Part shown: one piece after another, positions 41,202 to 50,565 of the stretch | Numbering within the stretch: the first letter of the stretch is position 1 | Layout: each line of letters opens with the position of its first letter | From: Pseudomonas cichorii | GTDB taxonomy: Bacteria; Pseudomonadota; Gammaproteobacteria; Pseudomonadales; Pseudomonadaceae | Direction: 5' to 3' | DNA: 64,000 nucleotides | Assembly: GCF_003700275.1 (NCBI RefSeq) | Contig: NZ_RBRE01000083.1 | Location: forward strand, 62,001-126,000 | Program-made: the position numbers and the translations under genes | Notes under the pieces: model-generated | Told to the model about the DNA's origin: nothing | Seen by the model: only the letters and a program-made list of their open reading frames with translations | Databases searched by the model: none

Positions 41202-42644
41202 TCAGACGCTCAGGCACAGGTATTTGATTTCCAGGTAGTCTTCGATGCCATACTTGGAGCCCTCGCGGCCCAGGCCCGAAGACTTGATGCCACCGAACGG
41301 CGCCAGTTCGTTGGAGATCAGCCCGGTGTTGATACCCACCATGCCGTATTCCAGCGCTTCGGCCACACGGAACACGCGACTCATGTTCTGCGCGTAGAAG
41401 TACGATGCCAGACCGAATTCGGTGTCGTTGGCCATCGCGATCACTTCGTCCTCGTCCTTGAAGCGGAACAGCGGCGCCAGCGGGCCGAAGGTTTCTTCCT
41501 TGGCCACGGCGGCATCCTTCGGCACGTTGACCAGGATGGTCGGCTCGAAGAAGGTGCCTTCCAGGCTGTTGCCACCGAACAGCACTTTCGCGCCTTTGCC
41601 AACGGCATCGGCAATGTGTTCCTTGACCTTGGCCACGGCTTTTTCGTCGATCAGCGGGCCGGTGGTAACGCCCTCTTCCAGGCCGTTGCCGATCTTGAGC
41701 TTGGCCACTGCAGCCTGGAGCTTCTCGGCAAACGCATCGTAGACCGCGTCCTGCACGTAGATACGGTTGGCACAGACGCAGGTCTGGCCGTTGTTGCGGT
41801 ACTTGGAGATGATTGCGCCGTCGACCGCCTTGTCCAGATCGGCATCGTCGAACACGATGAAAGGCGCGTTGCCGCCCAGTTCCAGCGACACTTTCTTGAT
41901 GTCCTGCGCGCATTCGGCCATCAACTGGCGACCGATTTCGGTCGAGCCGGTAAAGGACAGCTTGCGCACGATCGGGTTGCCGGTCAGTTCGCTGCCGATG
42001 TCGCCAGCGCTGCCGGTCACCACGCTGAACACGCCAGCCGGGATACCTGCACGCTCGGCCAGCTCAGCCAGAGCCAGCGCCGAGTAAGGCGTTTGCGAAG
42101 CGGGCTTGAGGACCATGGTGCAGCCGGCAGCCAGCGCCGGGCCAGCCTTGCGGGTGATCATCGCCGCCGGGAAGTTCCACGGCGTGATGGCCGCCGTCAC
42201 GCCAATCGGCTGCTTGAGCACGATCAGGCGCTTGTCCGGCTGATGGCCCGGAATCACGTCGCCATAGACGCGCTTGGCTTCTTCGGCGAACCATTCGATA
42301 AAGGAAGCCGCATAAGCAATCTCGCCCTTGGCTTCGGCCAGTGGCTTGCCTTGCTCCAGCGTCATCAGGCGGCCCAGGTCATCCTGGTTTTCGATCATCA
42401 ACTCGAACCAGCGACGCAGCTTGTTGCCACGTTCCTTGGCGGTCAGCGCACGCCAGGCCGGCAGCGCCTTGTCGGCAGCCTCGATGGCACGGCGGGTTTC
42501 GGCTGCGCCCATTTTTGGCACAGTACCGAGAATTTCATTGGTTGCAGGGTTGTTGACCTTGATCGTCTGACCACCGTCCGCATCCAGCCACTGGCCGTTG
42601 ATATAGGCTTGCTGGCGGAACAGTTTGGAATCTTTGAGCTGCAT
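41202..42644 (-). CDS. gabD: NADP-dependent succinate-semialdehyde dehydrogenase
   Basis: A 480-residue aldehyde dehydrogenase. It starts MQLKDSKLFRQQAYINGQW, typical of GabD I. ITPWNFPAAMITRKAGPALAAGCTMVLKPAS and FTGSTEIGRQLM form the NADP site, the catalytic glutamate is in LELGGNAPFIVFD and the cysteine in NNGQTCVCANR. It oxidises succinate semialdehyde to succinate. With gabT it makes the GABA degradation pathway, which in plant-associated pseudomonads uses plant apoplast GABA. Confidence 0.94.
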   Translation of the reverse strand: MQLKDSKLFRQQAYINGQWLDADGGQTIKVNNPATNEILGTVPKMGAAETRRAIEAADKALPAWRALTAKERGNKLRRWFELMIENQDDLGRLMTLEQGKPLAEAKGEIAYAASFIEWFAEEAKRVYGDVIPGHQPDKRLIVLKQPIGVTAAITPWNFPAAMITRKAGPALAAGCTMVLKPASQTPYSALALAELAERAGIPAGVFSVVTGSAGDIGSELTGNPIVRKLSFTGSTEIGRQLMAECAQDIKKVSLELGGNAPFIVFDDADLDKAVDGAIISKYRNNGQTCVCANRIYVQDAVYDAFAEKLQAAVAKLKIGNGLEEGVTTGPLIDEKAVAKVKEHIADAVGKGAKVLFGGNSLEGTFFEPTILVNVPKDAAVAKEETFGPLAPLFRFKDEDEVIAMANDTEFGLASYFYAQNMSRVFRVAEALEYGMVGINTGLISNELAPFGGIKSSGLGREGSKYGIEDYLEIKYLCLSV

Positions 42645-42990
42645 GTCGGCCTCCTAAACAGCACCGCACAACGGCGGAGCGAACTATTGACTATCGATGT
42701 ACCCCGTTTGGAAGCCATCGCCAGGAAAACATTCCATCGGTCTGGGCGATTCACATCGCCAGAAACAGGAAGACCGACCAAGAGCGTTTGAAATCTCAAA
42801 CGAATCCTAGGGACTGCGGGGGTAAAGGACAATAGGCCGTTCAAAAAAAAGAACATGCCGATCACGCAGCAGTGGCTGGCTACTCAAGGAAGTTGAACAG
42901 CGCCGAGCCATTTCAGGCGCGCCAGATGAGCATAGTTGTGAAACCGGAGAAGCAAAAGCCGCGATTTGCCGCAAGAGGCTAAAGCCAGCA
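42645..42990. other. Intergenic region with gabD promoter
   Basis: About 350 bp between the gabD start and the tRNA-Arg promoter. No gene is visible. An A-run at 42,844-42,852 and GC-poor sequence near 42,690-42,830 probably belong to the gabD promoter. Confidence 0.4.
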
Positions 42991-43019
42991 TGGACGCCCG
43001 CCCATCAGATGAGTATCAT
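42991..43019 (+). promoter_or_regulatory. Promoter of tRNA-Arg
   Basis: TGGACG at 42,991-42,996, a 17-base spacer and TATCAT at 43,014-43,019, about 12 bases before the mature tRNA 5' end. A reasonable sigma70 match. Confidence 0.6.
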
Positions 43020-43031
43020 GGCGCCCGCGCT

Positions 43032-43108
43032 GCACTCGTAGCTCAGCTGGATAGAGTACTGCCCTCCGAAGGCAGGGGTCGTGGGTTCGAATCCCGCCGA
43101 GTGCGCCA
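43032..43108 (+). tRNA. tRNA-Arg, anticodon CCG
   Basis: A 77-base cloverleaf: acceptor GCACTCG pairs with CGAGTGC (43,098-43,104), the D arm is GCTCAGCTGGATAGAGT, the anticodon stem CTGCC/GGCAG holds loop CTCCGAA with anticodon CCG, the T arm is GTGGGTTCGAATCCCGC, and the encoded end is GCCA. It reads CGG codons. Its 3' part is duplicated 10.4 kb downstream, marking the integration site of a genomic island. Confidence 0.96.
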
Positions 43109-43162
43109 TCTTCTTTTCCCCTTTGGCTCCAAAGGGATTGGCATATCTGCCAGACATCTCTC
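43060..43162 (+). repeat. Direct repeat, left copy (island attachment site)
   Basis: A 103-bp sequence covering the last 49 bases of tRNA-Arg and 54 bases beyond. It is identical to 53,491-53,593. It includes a short hairpin CCCTTTGG/CCAAAGGG at about 43,120-43,137. Confidence 0.95.
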
Positions 43163-43269
43163 TACGCCAAGCAAATTCCTGTCGGATACAGGTTTCATCC
43201 GAGGTAAGCGTCCGGGGAAGGCGCATTGCGATGCGCTAAGCTGTAATCCTTTAGGATTGAGGTCTCAGC

Positions 43270-43719
43270 ATGGAATGCCACGTTCGTCCCGCCACGAGCA
43301 GAGATGCAGCAGCGATAAGCCGCGTAGTTATAGCAGCCCTGCGTGAGTCAAATTCACAGGACTATCCACCTGACGTGATCGCTCAGGTTGAACAGAGCTT
43401 TTCTCCTGAAGCCATCACCACGCAGTTTACGAAGCGTAGGGTCTTCGTTGCCTTATTGGGCGAAAACATTATTGGCACTGCCAGTCTCGACAGTGATGTC
43501 GTCAGAAGTGTTTTTGTTGACCCAGCTCACCAGAAAGGCGGTATCGGGGGGCACTTGATGGATGTCATTCATACAACTGCTGCCAGCGCAGGAATTGGAG
43601 CTATACGTGTGCCATCGTCGATTACAGCTGAAAGGTTTTATACCGCGTTGGGTTATCAGAAAATCCGCGACGAGTTTCATGGAGCGGAGCGCACCATCGT
43701 TATGGAGAAGCGGCTGTAA
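43270..43719 (+). CDS. GNAT-family N-acetyltransferase
   Basis: A 149-residue protein. The acetyl-CoA-binding motif A is visible as VRSVFVDPAHQKGGIGGHLMD and the C-terminal part of the fold as RFYTALGYQKI. The start has a GAGG motif 8-11 bases upstream. The substrate is unknown. GNAT proteins of this size acetylate small molecules, proteins or toxins. The last codons touch the truncated end of the IS66 remnant on the other strand, so the IS was deleted or inserted right up to this gene. No antitoxin-type partner (RHH protein) precedes it. Confidence 0.83.
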   Translation: MECHVRPATSRDAAAISRVVIAALRESNSQDYPPDVIAQVEQSFSPEAITTQFTKRRVFVALLGENIIGTASLDSDVVRSVFVDPAHQKGGIGGHLMDVIHTTAASAGIGAIRVPSSITAERFYTALGYQKIRDEFHGAERTIVMEKRL

Positions 43720-45262
43720 GATCAGTCAGACTATTTACCCAGTTCTGCGGCAAAAAATCAGTGATCTCACTGGCCCGCTGCGTCAGCAGCCGCGTCAGCA
43801 CATCCTTGAGATAGGCATACGGATCATGCCCATTCATGCGCACTGACTGGATCAGACTCATGATTGCAGCCGCCCGCTTGCCACTGCGCAGCGACCCGGC
43901 AAACAGCCAGTTCGAGCGGCCAAGCGCCCATGGCCGTATCTGGTTTTCAACTTGGTTGTTGTCGATGGGCACAGCTCAATCGTCCAGGTAGCGCGTCAGC
44001 GCTACCCAGCGTTTCAGGCTGTAATCGAGGGCTTTGGCCGTGGCTGATCCGTTGGGCACCAGGTCGCGCTGGGCCAACATCCAGTCATGCAGTGTTTTGA
44101 TGATCGGTACCGCCATTTCTTGACGTATTCGCCAACGGTCTTCGTTGCTCATGTCCCGAGCCTGGCGTTCAACCTCGTACAAACCGCCAATCGAGTGCAG
44201 CACCTGTTCGGCCAGCTGGCTTTTGTTAGCGACATGCAGGTCGAAGAACTTGCGGCGAGCATGAGCCATGCAGCCGATTTCAGTGATACCTTGCTCAAAT
44301 TCAGCCTTGTAGCAAGCGAAATCATCGCAGACTAGCTTGCCGTTCCAGTCGCCCAAGAAGTTGCGTGCGTGTTCGCCTGCACGGCTTGAGCTGAAGTCAT
44401 ACACCACCGCCTTGAGCGCCGAAAACAGCGTCGTGCTGTAGGCCTAGACATAGGCCGGGTGGGTTTTCTTCTCGCCCGGCGCAAGCATTTGCACCGGTGT
44501 TTCATCGGCGTGAATTACGCTCTGGTTCAGCACAGTTTCACGCAGTGCATCGACCAGAGGCTGGAGACGTACGCCGGTTTGCCCGACCCATTGAGCCAAG
44601 GTCGAGCGAGCAATGGCCAGCCCGGCGCGACCAAAGATTTTCTCCTGCCGGTACAGCGTCAAGTGATCGGCAAACTTGGCCACCATCACGTGGGCCAGTA
44701 GGCCTGCTGTCGGGATACCTTTGTCGATAACTTGGGCTGGTACCGGCGCTTGAATCGGTGTTTCGCACTGACGGCAGGCCCACTTACCACGCACATGTTG
44801 CTCGACGGTAAACACGCACGGCGTGTAATCCAGCTTCTCGCTGACGTCTTCGCCGATGCGTTGAAGTTGGCAGCCACAGGCGCACTGGGTGTTTTCGGGT
44901 TCGTGACGAATCACCGTGCGTGGAAACTGCGGCGGCAATGGCGCACGTTTCGGGGACTGCCGTGGCTCGGCCTGTGGCGCAACTGGGAGGAGCTGTTTCA
45001 GCTCGGCCTCGATAGCTTCAAGGTCTGTGTCGAGTAGGTCATCCAGCAAGCTGCTTTGCGCAGGGCTGATTTGCTCGCTGCGCTTGGCAAACTTGTGCCG
45101 TTTGAGCAGGGCGATTTCGTAAGTGAGCTGTTCGATGATGGTTTCATCGTTCTGGATCTTCCTGCTCATCGCCTCGACCCGGGACTGCAACTGCAACGCC
45201 TGTGCCGCCAAGGCACGAAGCTGTTCCGGGGTCATCTGGTCGAGGTTGGGCGAGGAAGTCAT
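43700..45262 (-). pseudogene. IS66-family transposase (tnpC), inactivated by two stop codons
   Basis: The three open stretches are one frame of about 520 residues. The first part has the N-terminal leucine-zipper/zinc-finger region (RVEAMSRKIQNDETIIEQLTYEIALLKRHKF-like, CACGCQLQRIGEDVSEKLDYTP) up to HPAYV, where a TAG at about 44,441-44,443 replaces the expected tryptophan. The middle part (VYDFSSSRAGEHARNFLGDW) ends at LTRYLDD with a TGA at about 43,976 where a glycine is expected. The last part is VPIDNNQVENQIRPWALGRSNWLFAGS. After QNWV the sequence leaves the family, so the 3' end of the element is lost. It is not functional. Confidence 0.88.
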
Positions 45263-45325
45263 ACCGCCGATTGTGCCAGAGCAGGCACGATGCGACGACA
45301 AGTAGACCGGCCAAATGGCCGGCGT

Positions 45326-45661
45326 TTACAGCATGCTGATCACACCGCCTGCGCCGACGCGCTGCCACGGCAGGCCCAGCACCAATGCCTGGAGTTGTTC
45401 GCTGTCGAGTTCGACCTCACCGCCGTGACGAATGCCTGGCCAGTGGAACTTGCCTTGGTTCAGTCGTCTCGCGGCGAGCCAGACTCCCACGCCATAGTGC
45501 ACCAGCACCTTCATCCGGTTGGCCCGGCGATTGGCGAAGAGCTAAGCGCAGTGCGGCTTCGCCGCACCGAACACCGCGATCACCCGAGCCAATGCCGTCT
45601 CGGTACCGGCGCGCATATCCATCGGCTCGGTGGCCAGCCAGATCGCATCGATGCGGATCAT
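45326..45661 (-). pseudogene. IS66 TnpB homologue with in-frame stop
   Basis: From ATG 45,661 the frame reads MIRIDAIWLATEPMDMRAGT and onward to KPHCA, then a TAG (about 45,543) in place of the usual tyrosine, then LFANRRANRMKVLVHYGVG to the end at 45,326. Full length would be 111 residues, normal for TnpB. It overlaps tnpA by four bases. Confidence 0.85.
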
Positions 45662-45978
45662 TGAGCGACAGCCCGAATAAATTGCGCGCAGCCCTTGGGA
45701 TCTGAAGCTGGCCATTTCACCGTGATCACTTGTCCGACCATGGGCAGCTCAATGATCACTGAGGCTTCGGCTGGCCGTTTAGGGGCGGTCTTCAGCAGGA
45801 CAAAGGCTGGTAGGGAAGTTGGGGCGGGCTGGTCTCGATAAAGCGGCACCCATTTGCGAATGACATTGACGTTGATGCCGTGGCTGATGGCGACATTGGA
45901 CACGGTTGCGCCAGGTTGCAGGCATTCTTGAACGACTTGGGCTTTGAATGGTTTTGGATAAGAGCTTCGTTGGCGCAT
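45658..45978 (-). CDS. IS66 TnpA-like protein
   Basis: A 106-residue protein with a transposase-type helix-turn-helix: YPKPFKAQVVQECLQPGATVSNVAISHGINVNVIRKW. It is the first gene of the IS66 tnpABC set and, unlike tnpB and tnpC, has no stop codon. Alone it gives no mobility. Confidence 0.85.
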   Translation of the reverse strand: MRQRSSYPKPFKAQVVQECLQPGATVSNVAISHGINVNVIRKWVPLYRDQPAPTSLPAFVLLKTAPKRPAEASVIIELPMVGQVITVKWPASDPKGCAQFIRAVAQ

Positions 45979-46118
45979 GGAAATCCTGGCGATAAGGGCG
46001 ATCGCGTCCGCTTAAAATACGCGGACACCATCGCTCTTAATGCTGGAGTTCGGAAGGTGAATTCGCCGAACGCTTACGGCGAAGGCCTAAAAAGTGCTTA
46101 AAGTCACCGCCAGCAGCT

Positions 46119-47276
46119 CTATATAACGATCTTTCGAGCCCACTGTTCGATAGCGTGCTCAACTTGTGCCTTTGGCAGGTACTCCTGCTCGAGACGCCCT
46201 CGTTCTTGCACCAGCAGATGCCGATAGAAATCCGCTTCATCAGCCAGCAACTCAGGTGGGGCCGACTCTAGAGCCTTGGTCGGTTCAACGACGGCATTAC
46301 GCGGAGAGTGTTGCTCAAATAGCTCCCGCTCCATCAATAGTGCTTGTACTGCTGGTTGATGGAGCCTCGCTCGCGCAAGCATCAGCAAGCCCCAAGTATC
46401 CATATCGCCCCAGTAAGCAATCTGTTTCCCGGCCAAGTTAGCAGATGCCAACCACTGCAAATCGAGTCCAGCTCCCAGCACAGCCAAGGTGTCAGGCAAC
46501 GTTTCTGGCAGCAAGTGGACACATTGTTCATTTTCCACCACAAGCAATCGTGAACCGGGAAGTGAGGTTGTGGCTAGTTCCGAAGTAGTCAGCCTAAGCC
46601 GCTTGAAAGGCAGCAGCTCAGGCTGAAGGGGAACGACTAGAACCCAGTGACTGCTTTCTTCAAAAGCATCCAAAAACGTCGTCAGGCCTTGATCGGACGC
46701 TGCACCTTCGAAGAGCTCGTCAAGGAACCTAGTTAGCAAACTGGCGTTGCGCTCAAAAAACTTGGTGTCTACGCCGTGCTCTGCAAGCAGGCGCAGTGGA
46801 CGGCCTCGGGCACAGCCTGGAGACAACCGGGTGGCGAGTTGAGCCGTGGCCACAACTTCTTCAGGTGTCTTCGCCAACCACAAGCTCCGCTGTGCCACCA
46901 ACAAAGTATGAAATGTACTGTCGACCTGCTCGACCAGATGCTCGAGTTGGGCATATTCCTCGCTGACTCTTGGATCGTTGATCGCGGCAATCCATTCTGA
47001 GGGGGTGCGCAGATGCCAGCGCATCGGCAGGGAAATGGCATCCAGCCCTGATCGGTAGCTGACGGGTTTCCAGTCGACCTCACCCACGTTCACGCTCCGC
47101 CAGTTCTCCACATGGCAGAGCAGCGCCTGGATATTGTCAGTAGACAGGCGTGCCGAAGGCTTGCCAATACTGAGGCTTTGAGGCCAGCTAGCGGGATTGA
47201 GCAAGCGTTCTAAGCGGACGCTAGAGCGCTGCCATTGTCTCGCTAGGTTGCGGCTGATTTCAGTGGGCGACTTCAT
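46119..47276 (-). CDS. jetD: Wadjet type I protein JetD (DUF3322-DUF2220), plasmid-cleaving subunit
   Basis: A 385-residue protein from the ATG at 47,276, which overlaps the jetC end by 17 bases. The N-terminal DUF3322 region begins SPTEISRNLARQWQRSSVRLERLL. The C-terminal DUF2220 region is topoisomerase VI A/Toprim-like, with the catalytic glutamate likely in LLVVENEQC and the acidic pair in IAYWGDMDTWGLLML. In studied Wadjet systems JetD is the nuclease that cuts circular DNA after extrusion by JetABC. The acidic residues are present, so it is likely active. It is the last gene of jetABCD. Confidence 0.92.
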   Translation of the reverse strand: MKSPTEISRNLARQWQRSSVRLERLLNPASWPQSLSIGKPSARLSTDNIQALLCHVENWRSVNVGEVDWKPVSYRSGLDAISLPMRWHLRTPSEWIAAINDPRVSEEYAQLEHLVEQVDSTFHTLLVAQRSLWLAKTPEEVVATAQLATRLSPGCARGRPLRLLAEHGVDTKFFERNASLLTRFLDELFEGAASDQGLTTFLDAFEESSHWVLVVPLQPELLPFKRLRLTTSELATTSLPGSRLLVVENEQCVHLLPETLPDTLAVLGAGLDLQWLASANLAGKQIAYWGDMDTWGLLMLARARLHQPAVQALLMERELFEQHSPRNAVVEPTKALESAPPELLADEADFYRHLLVQERGRLEQEYLPKAQVEHAIEQWARKIVI

Positions 47277-50200
47277 GCATAGCCTTGATACGCTGCTGAT
47301 GATGCTCATCCAACGCTTCCCAGCTCAGGGAAACCAAACTGGACTCCACGCCGCGCCGATGAACGACGACAGCCGAACGCGTATGGTGGCGCAACAGGCG
47401 CATTTCCTTGTTGGGCGTAATGAATACAGCGTGCAGGCCGAACTCCCTCAGCGCCGCGATGATCCGACTTGCAACCGCATGGGAGCTGCGCGAGAACGCC
47501 TCGTCAAGCACGATGGTGCCGAACAATGGTCGACTGCTGCCGTCGGGACAGAGCGCATAGCTCAGGGAAGCGGTCAGCACATAGGAGGCAATGATCTCCT
47601 TCTCGCCACCACTACCGCCTTGAGAGCCTGTTCGGGTCTCGATGACATTCCTGCTTTCTCGATCGATCACCGATACCGCGAACTCCAGACGGAAGCGCGG
47701 ATCCAGAAGTGCCTTCGCTCCCTGATTCCTGCTGTGCTCGCAGGCGTTTTTGAGCAGCCCAACGAGCTCCAGCAATGCCTTATAATGGCTCTCGCCTTCA
47801 TCATCAATGAAACGCGCCGAGTTCAGTTGGCGCTGAGCGTGTTGCAAGGTACGGAGACTTTCATGGATCACCTTTTTCGCAACCAAGCGCAGATAGCGTC
47901 CGGGCTGAAAGTCGACACGCTGCATCGTACTGTTCAGATCATCCAGGCGCTCCTCAATCATCGAGACTTCATGGTCGATATAGCTGAGCAGTTGGGTGAC
48001 ACCATCATCTGAGGAACGATTGAGGTATTCCAAGAAACGCTTGAGTTTCTCGGGCAGGGCTTCCTCAGTCAGCACACGTAGACGCTCCAGATAACTGGGT
48101 ACGTCCCTCAGCTCTCGCCCGACCTCTGCAAGCGCCCCAGTGTCCACCTTCAGAGCGTCAGACATACGTTTGGCAAGCTCTGATTTCTGGTCGCCCAGTT
48201 TCTCGCCGAGTGTTTTGAGTTGCCCTTGAAGCTCACGCGTATGCTTGCGCTCCAGCTCGTCAACATCGCCGAGGTAATCTGCGGTCAGGGTCGGGAAGTG
48301 CGCTTGCGCCAGTTTCCGCTGTGTATCGTTCAGCCCCTTTTCGGCGCCGCGATAGGCCTTACGGGTAGCGGATGCGGCCTGCTCGAACTGAACTCTCAAC
48401 TGAACGCACTGCTCGATCAGTCGTTCCAGCTTTTGGTCCAGAGACTCTCGCTGGGTTTCGGCTTCATCCAGTTCGGCCTTGATCATGGCAAGGTCGGAAT
48501 CGGGACGGGTCAGAGTGTCCAACTGTGAACGCAGCGACTCCAGCTGACTCTCAGCACCTGGCAGATCAATATCCTCGAACTGCAGCTCTTCGACGCGTTG
48601 CAGTAGCGTAGCTTGACTCTCCAACTGACGGACATCGCCCTGAGCAACATCCAAGGCCAGCTTGGCAGGCGCGAGCTGTTCATTAACCTTTCGAATCTGC
48701 TCAGCCAGGAACGCCATACGGTCGCGGTTATCGAAGCCGGTCAGCCAGTCTTCATCTAGGCGCTTCTGGTCCTGCTTGTCGAAGAAGCGTTCTTTACCCG
48801 ACATCAGCCCCTGGGCAGTCATGGCGTGAGGGGTGTGACGCAATTGCTCCGTGCTTTCGACGCAGTGGCGGTCATTGTCCGCCAGTAGTGCCTTTGCCGC
48901 TTCTCGATACGAATGTTCCTTAAAGCTCAGCTTGCGGGTAAACCCATCGTCGAAGAACACAGGGCGTGACGACGGCTCCTTTACCTCCAACAAGCGGACA
49001 TGCAAGCGGTTATGCCGTTGGTTCACCCAACGCAGTGCTTTCTGGGATGAGCCATGCGGCACCAAGATACGAAGCCGATGACTACCGATTGCCCGCTCGA
49101 TGGCACCACGCCAGGCGAGTTCCTCTGGCTTGACCTGCACCAACTCGGCAATGAAAGGCAGGGCCGACTCATCGACGCCAAGCTCCTGCGCCAGATCACC
49201 TCGAAAAGCATGAAAATGCCCAGGCAGATTTGAGCCTGGCCGTCTCTCAACCTCAGCATGTTCATGCTGTAAGCTCTGCAGGCGGCCATTGAGCTCCTGC
49301 TGAATGAGACCTGAATTGAATGCCTTTTGACGCGCGTCAGTAATTTGCTGGGTCAGTATTTCCTTGCGTGCCGCGATTTGCTGCTGATTCTCCTTGAGGG
49401 CAGCGGCCGATAAATCATTCGCTAGCTCAAGCCCCTTGGCCAAGCGTTGGTATTGCTCAGCTTTCAGACGCCGCTTATCACACTCCCTGACCCAATCAGC
49501 GATGCGCCCGCGTAATTGATCTATCCCTGCGCCACCTACTCGCAGATAGCTCTGACGATGTTGATCCACCACCCCCCTCTGGATCTCAAGCTGACCCCTG
49601 CATTGCTCCTGATCCTGTTCGGCCTGTTTGTGCGCCTTCTCAAGCCTGTTGGTTTCAGCGAACCACAGGTGATACCCCTGTTCGGCGAACCAGATCGGAA
49701 GAATGCCTTCGAGAGCCTGTTTATCCTGCAACTGTTCTTGCAAGGCCCTATAACGCTCCCAGCCATCGGCGACCGGTTGCAATGAGCGCTGCTGCTTTTT
49801 AGCGGTTTCCAGCTCTCGGTGAATGTCAGTTAGATCATCGAAGCTGTCGGCGACCTCGGTAGCCCGCTCGAAGGCGGAGCGGTCATCCAGTACCAGTTCT
49901 CGAAAGATCTCATCAATGCTGTTGAGCTGCTTCAGGCCGGCAGCGCGATTGAGCAACGTGAAGGCGTTTTCACCAACCTCGAAGTAATCCCGGAGTCTGG
50001 CCAAGAAAGCTTTCTTGCTTGGGTAAGGCCAGATGCCCGTCCCATCCTTCTCCATATGACGCAGAGCCCGCATGCCTCCTGAGTGATGCTGGGATAGCCA
50101 ATGCTCGATAGTCTGCTCGGGGGACTCGCTTAACAGCCAAAGTTTTTTCAGATCCGATGCCGAGGAGCTTGTGCCCTCGAACCAGAGCACGGCACCTAGT

Positions 50201-50565
50201 CGAACCTGGGTACCATCACGCTCGAGCGTGGCTGCAATGGCGGTTACCGTCTTACCCTGACGAGCGATATGAGATTGCTCTAAACCGCCGTCTCCAGGAC
50301 CGGTGACTCCCCGCACATAGGACACTAGATCCCGGTCGCTTTCATGTCCTCCCGTGGATGCCAAGTTGTAGCGCGGACTGGCGCATAGCAAGGTCATCAA
50401 CGCGTCCACCAACGTCGTTTTACCGCTCCCCGTCGGGCCGATCACGGCGGTACCGGAAGGATCGATCTCGGCATGGTGATAGCCCTGAAAGCCGCCCCAG
50501 TTATAGAGCTCGATGCTGCTGAGAATGAAGGTCTCGCTGTCACGCCAGAGGAGTTCTTGCTTCAC
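47260..50565 (-). CDS. jetC: Wadjet type I protein JetC, SMC-like ATPase
   Basis: An 1101-residue SMC/SbcC-like protein. Walker A is VIGPTGSGKTTLVDALM (residues about 41-57). Long coiled coils (about 240-440 and 620-860) surround a hinge-type region near 450-560. The C-terminal head has the signature GGSGGEKEIIASY near 980 and Walker B GTIVLDEAFSRSS near 1010. In Wadjet it is the MukB-like motor that extrudes DNA loops and senses small circular DNA. It overlaps jetB by four bases. No frameshift or stop interrupts it. Confidence 0.93.
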   Translation of the reverse strand: MKQELLWRDSETFILSSIELYNWGGFQGYHHAEIDPSGTAVIGPTGSGKTTLVDALMTLLCASPRYNLASTGGHESDRDLVSYVRGVTGPGDGGLEQSHIARQGKTVTAIAATLERDGTQVRLGAVLWFEGTSSSASDLKKLWLLSESPEQTIEHWLSQHHSGGMRALRHMEKDGTGIWPYPSKKAFLARLRDYFEVGENAFTLLNRAAGLKQLNSIDEIFRELVLDDRSAFERATEVADSFDDLTDIHRELETAKKQQRSLQPVADGWERYRALQEQLQDKQALEGILPIWFAEQGYHLWFAETNRLEKAHKQAEQDQEQCRGQLEIQRGVVDQHRQSYLRVGGAGIDQLRGRIADWVRECDKRRLKAEQYQRLAKGLELANDLSAAALKENQQQIAARKEILTQQITDARQKAFNSGLIQQELNGRLQSLQHEHAEVERRPGSNLPGHFHAFRGDLAQELGVDESALPFIAELVQVKPEELAWRGAIERAIGSHRLRILVPHGSSQKALRWVNQRHNRLHVRLLEVKEPSSRPVFFDDGFTRKLSFKEHSYREAAKALLADNDRHCVESTEQLRHTPHAMTAQGLMSGKERFFDKQDQKRLDEDWLTGFDNRDRMAFLAEQIRKVNEQLAPAKLALDVAQGDVRQLESQATLLQRVEELQFEDIDLPGAESQLESLRSQLDTLTRPDSDLAMIKAELDEAETQRESLDQKLERLIEQCVQLRVQFEQAASATRKAYRGAEKGLNDTQRKLAQAHFPTLTADYLGDVDELERKHTRELQGQLKTLGEKLGDQKSELAKRMSDALKVDTGALAEVGRELRDVPSYLERLRVLTEEALPEKLKRFLEYLNRSSDDGVTQLLSYIDHEVSMIEERLDDLNSTMQRVDFQPGRYLRLVAKKVIHESLRTLQHAQRQLNSARFIDDEGESHYKALLELVGLLKNACEHSRNQGAKALLDPRFRLEFAVSVIDRESRNVIETRTGSQGGSGGEKEIIASYVLTASLSYALCPDGSSRPLFGTIVLDEAFSRSSHAVASRIIAALREFGLHAVFITPNKEMRLLRHHTRSAVVVHRRGVESSLVSLSWEALDEHHQQRIKAMHEVAH

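Larger units (their letters stand above)
43735..46077 (-). mobile_element. Decayed IS66-family insertion sequence
   Basis: It contains tnpA (intact), tnpB and tnpC (both interrupted by stops). The tnpA-side end is recognisable at 46,071-46,077 as GTAAGCG on the minus strand, followed by TTCGGCGAATTCACC, the usual IS66 terminal repeat start. The other end cannot be found. Family resemblance stops near 43,735 next to the GNAT gene. The element is immobile. Confidence 0.8.

Noticed and set aside
39762..42791. A 1009-codon open frame on the plus strand opposite gabT and gabD
   Set aside because: Composition is typical of antisense shadows. The minus-strand enzymes have all catalytic motifs.
43005..43226. 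A short minus-strand frame with AGFEPTTPAFGGQ over the tRNA-Arg, also at 53,325-53,588
   Set aside because: It is the reverse complement of tRNA-Arg, a classical false gene call. Its repetition reflects the att duplication.
43715..43725. GTAAG next to the GNAT stop as the second IS66 end
   Set aside because: Only five bases match the terminal repeat GTAAGCG, and they are part of the GNAT stop region. The following bases do not fit, so the end is taken as lost.
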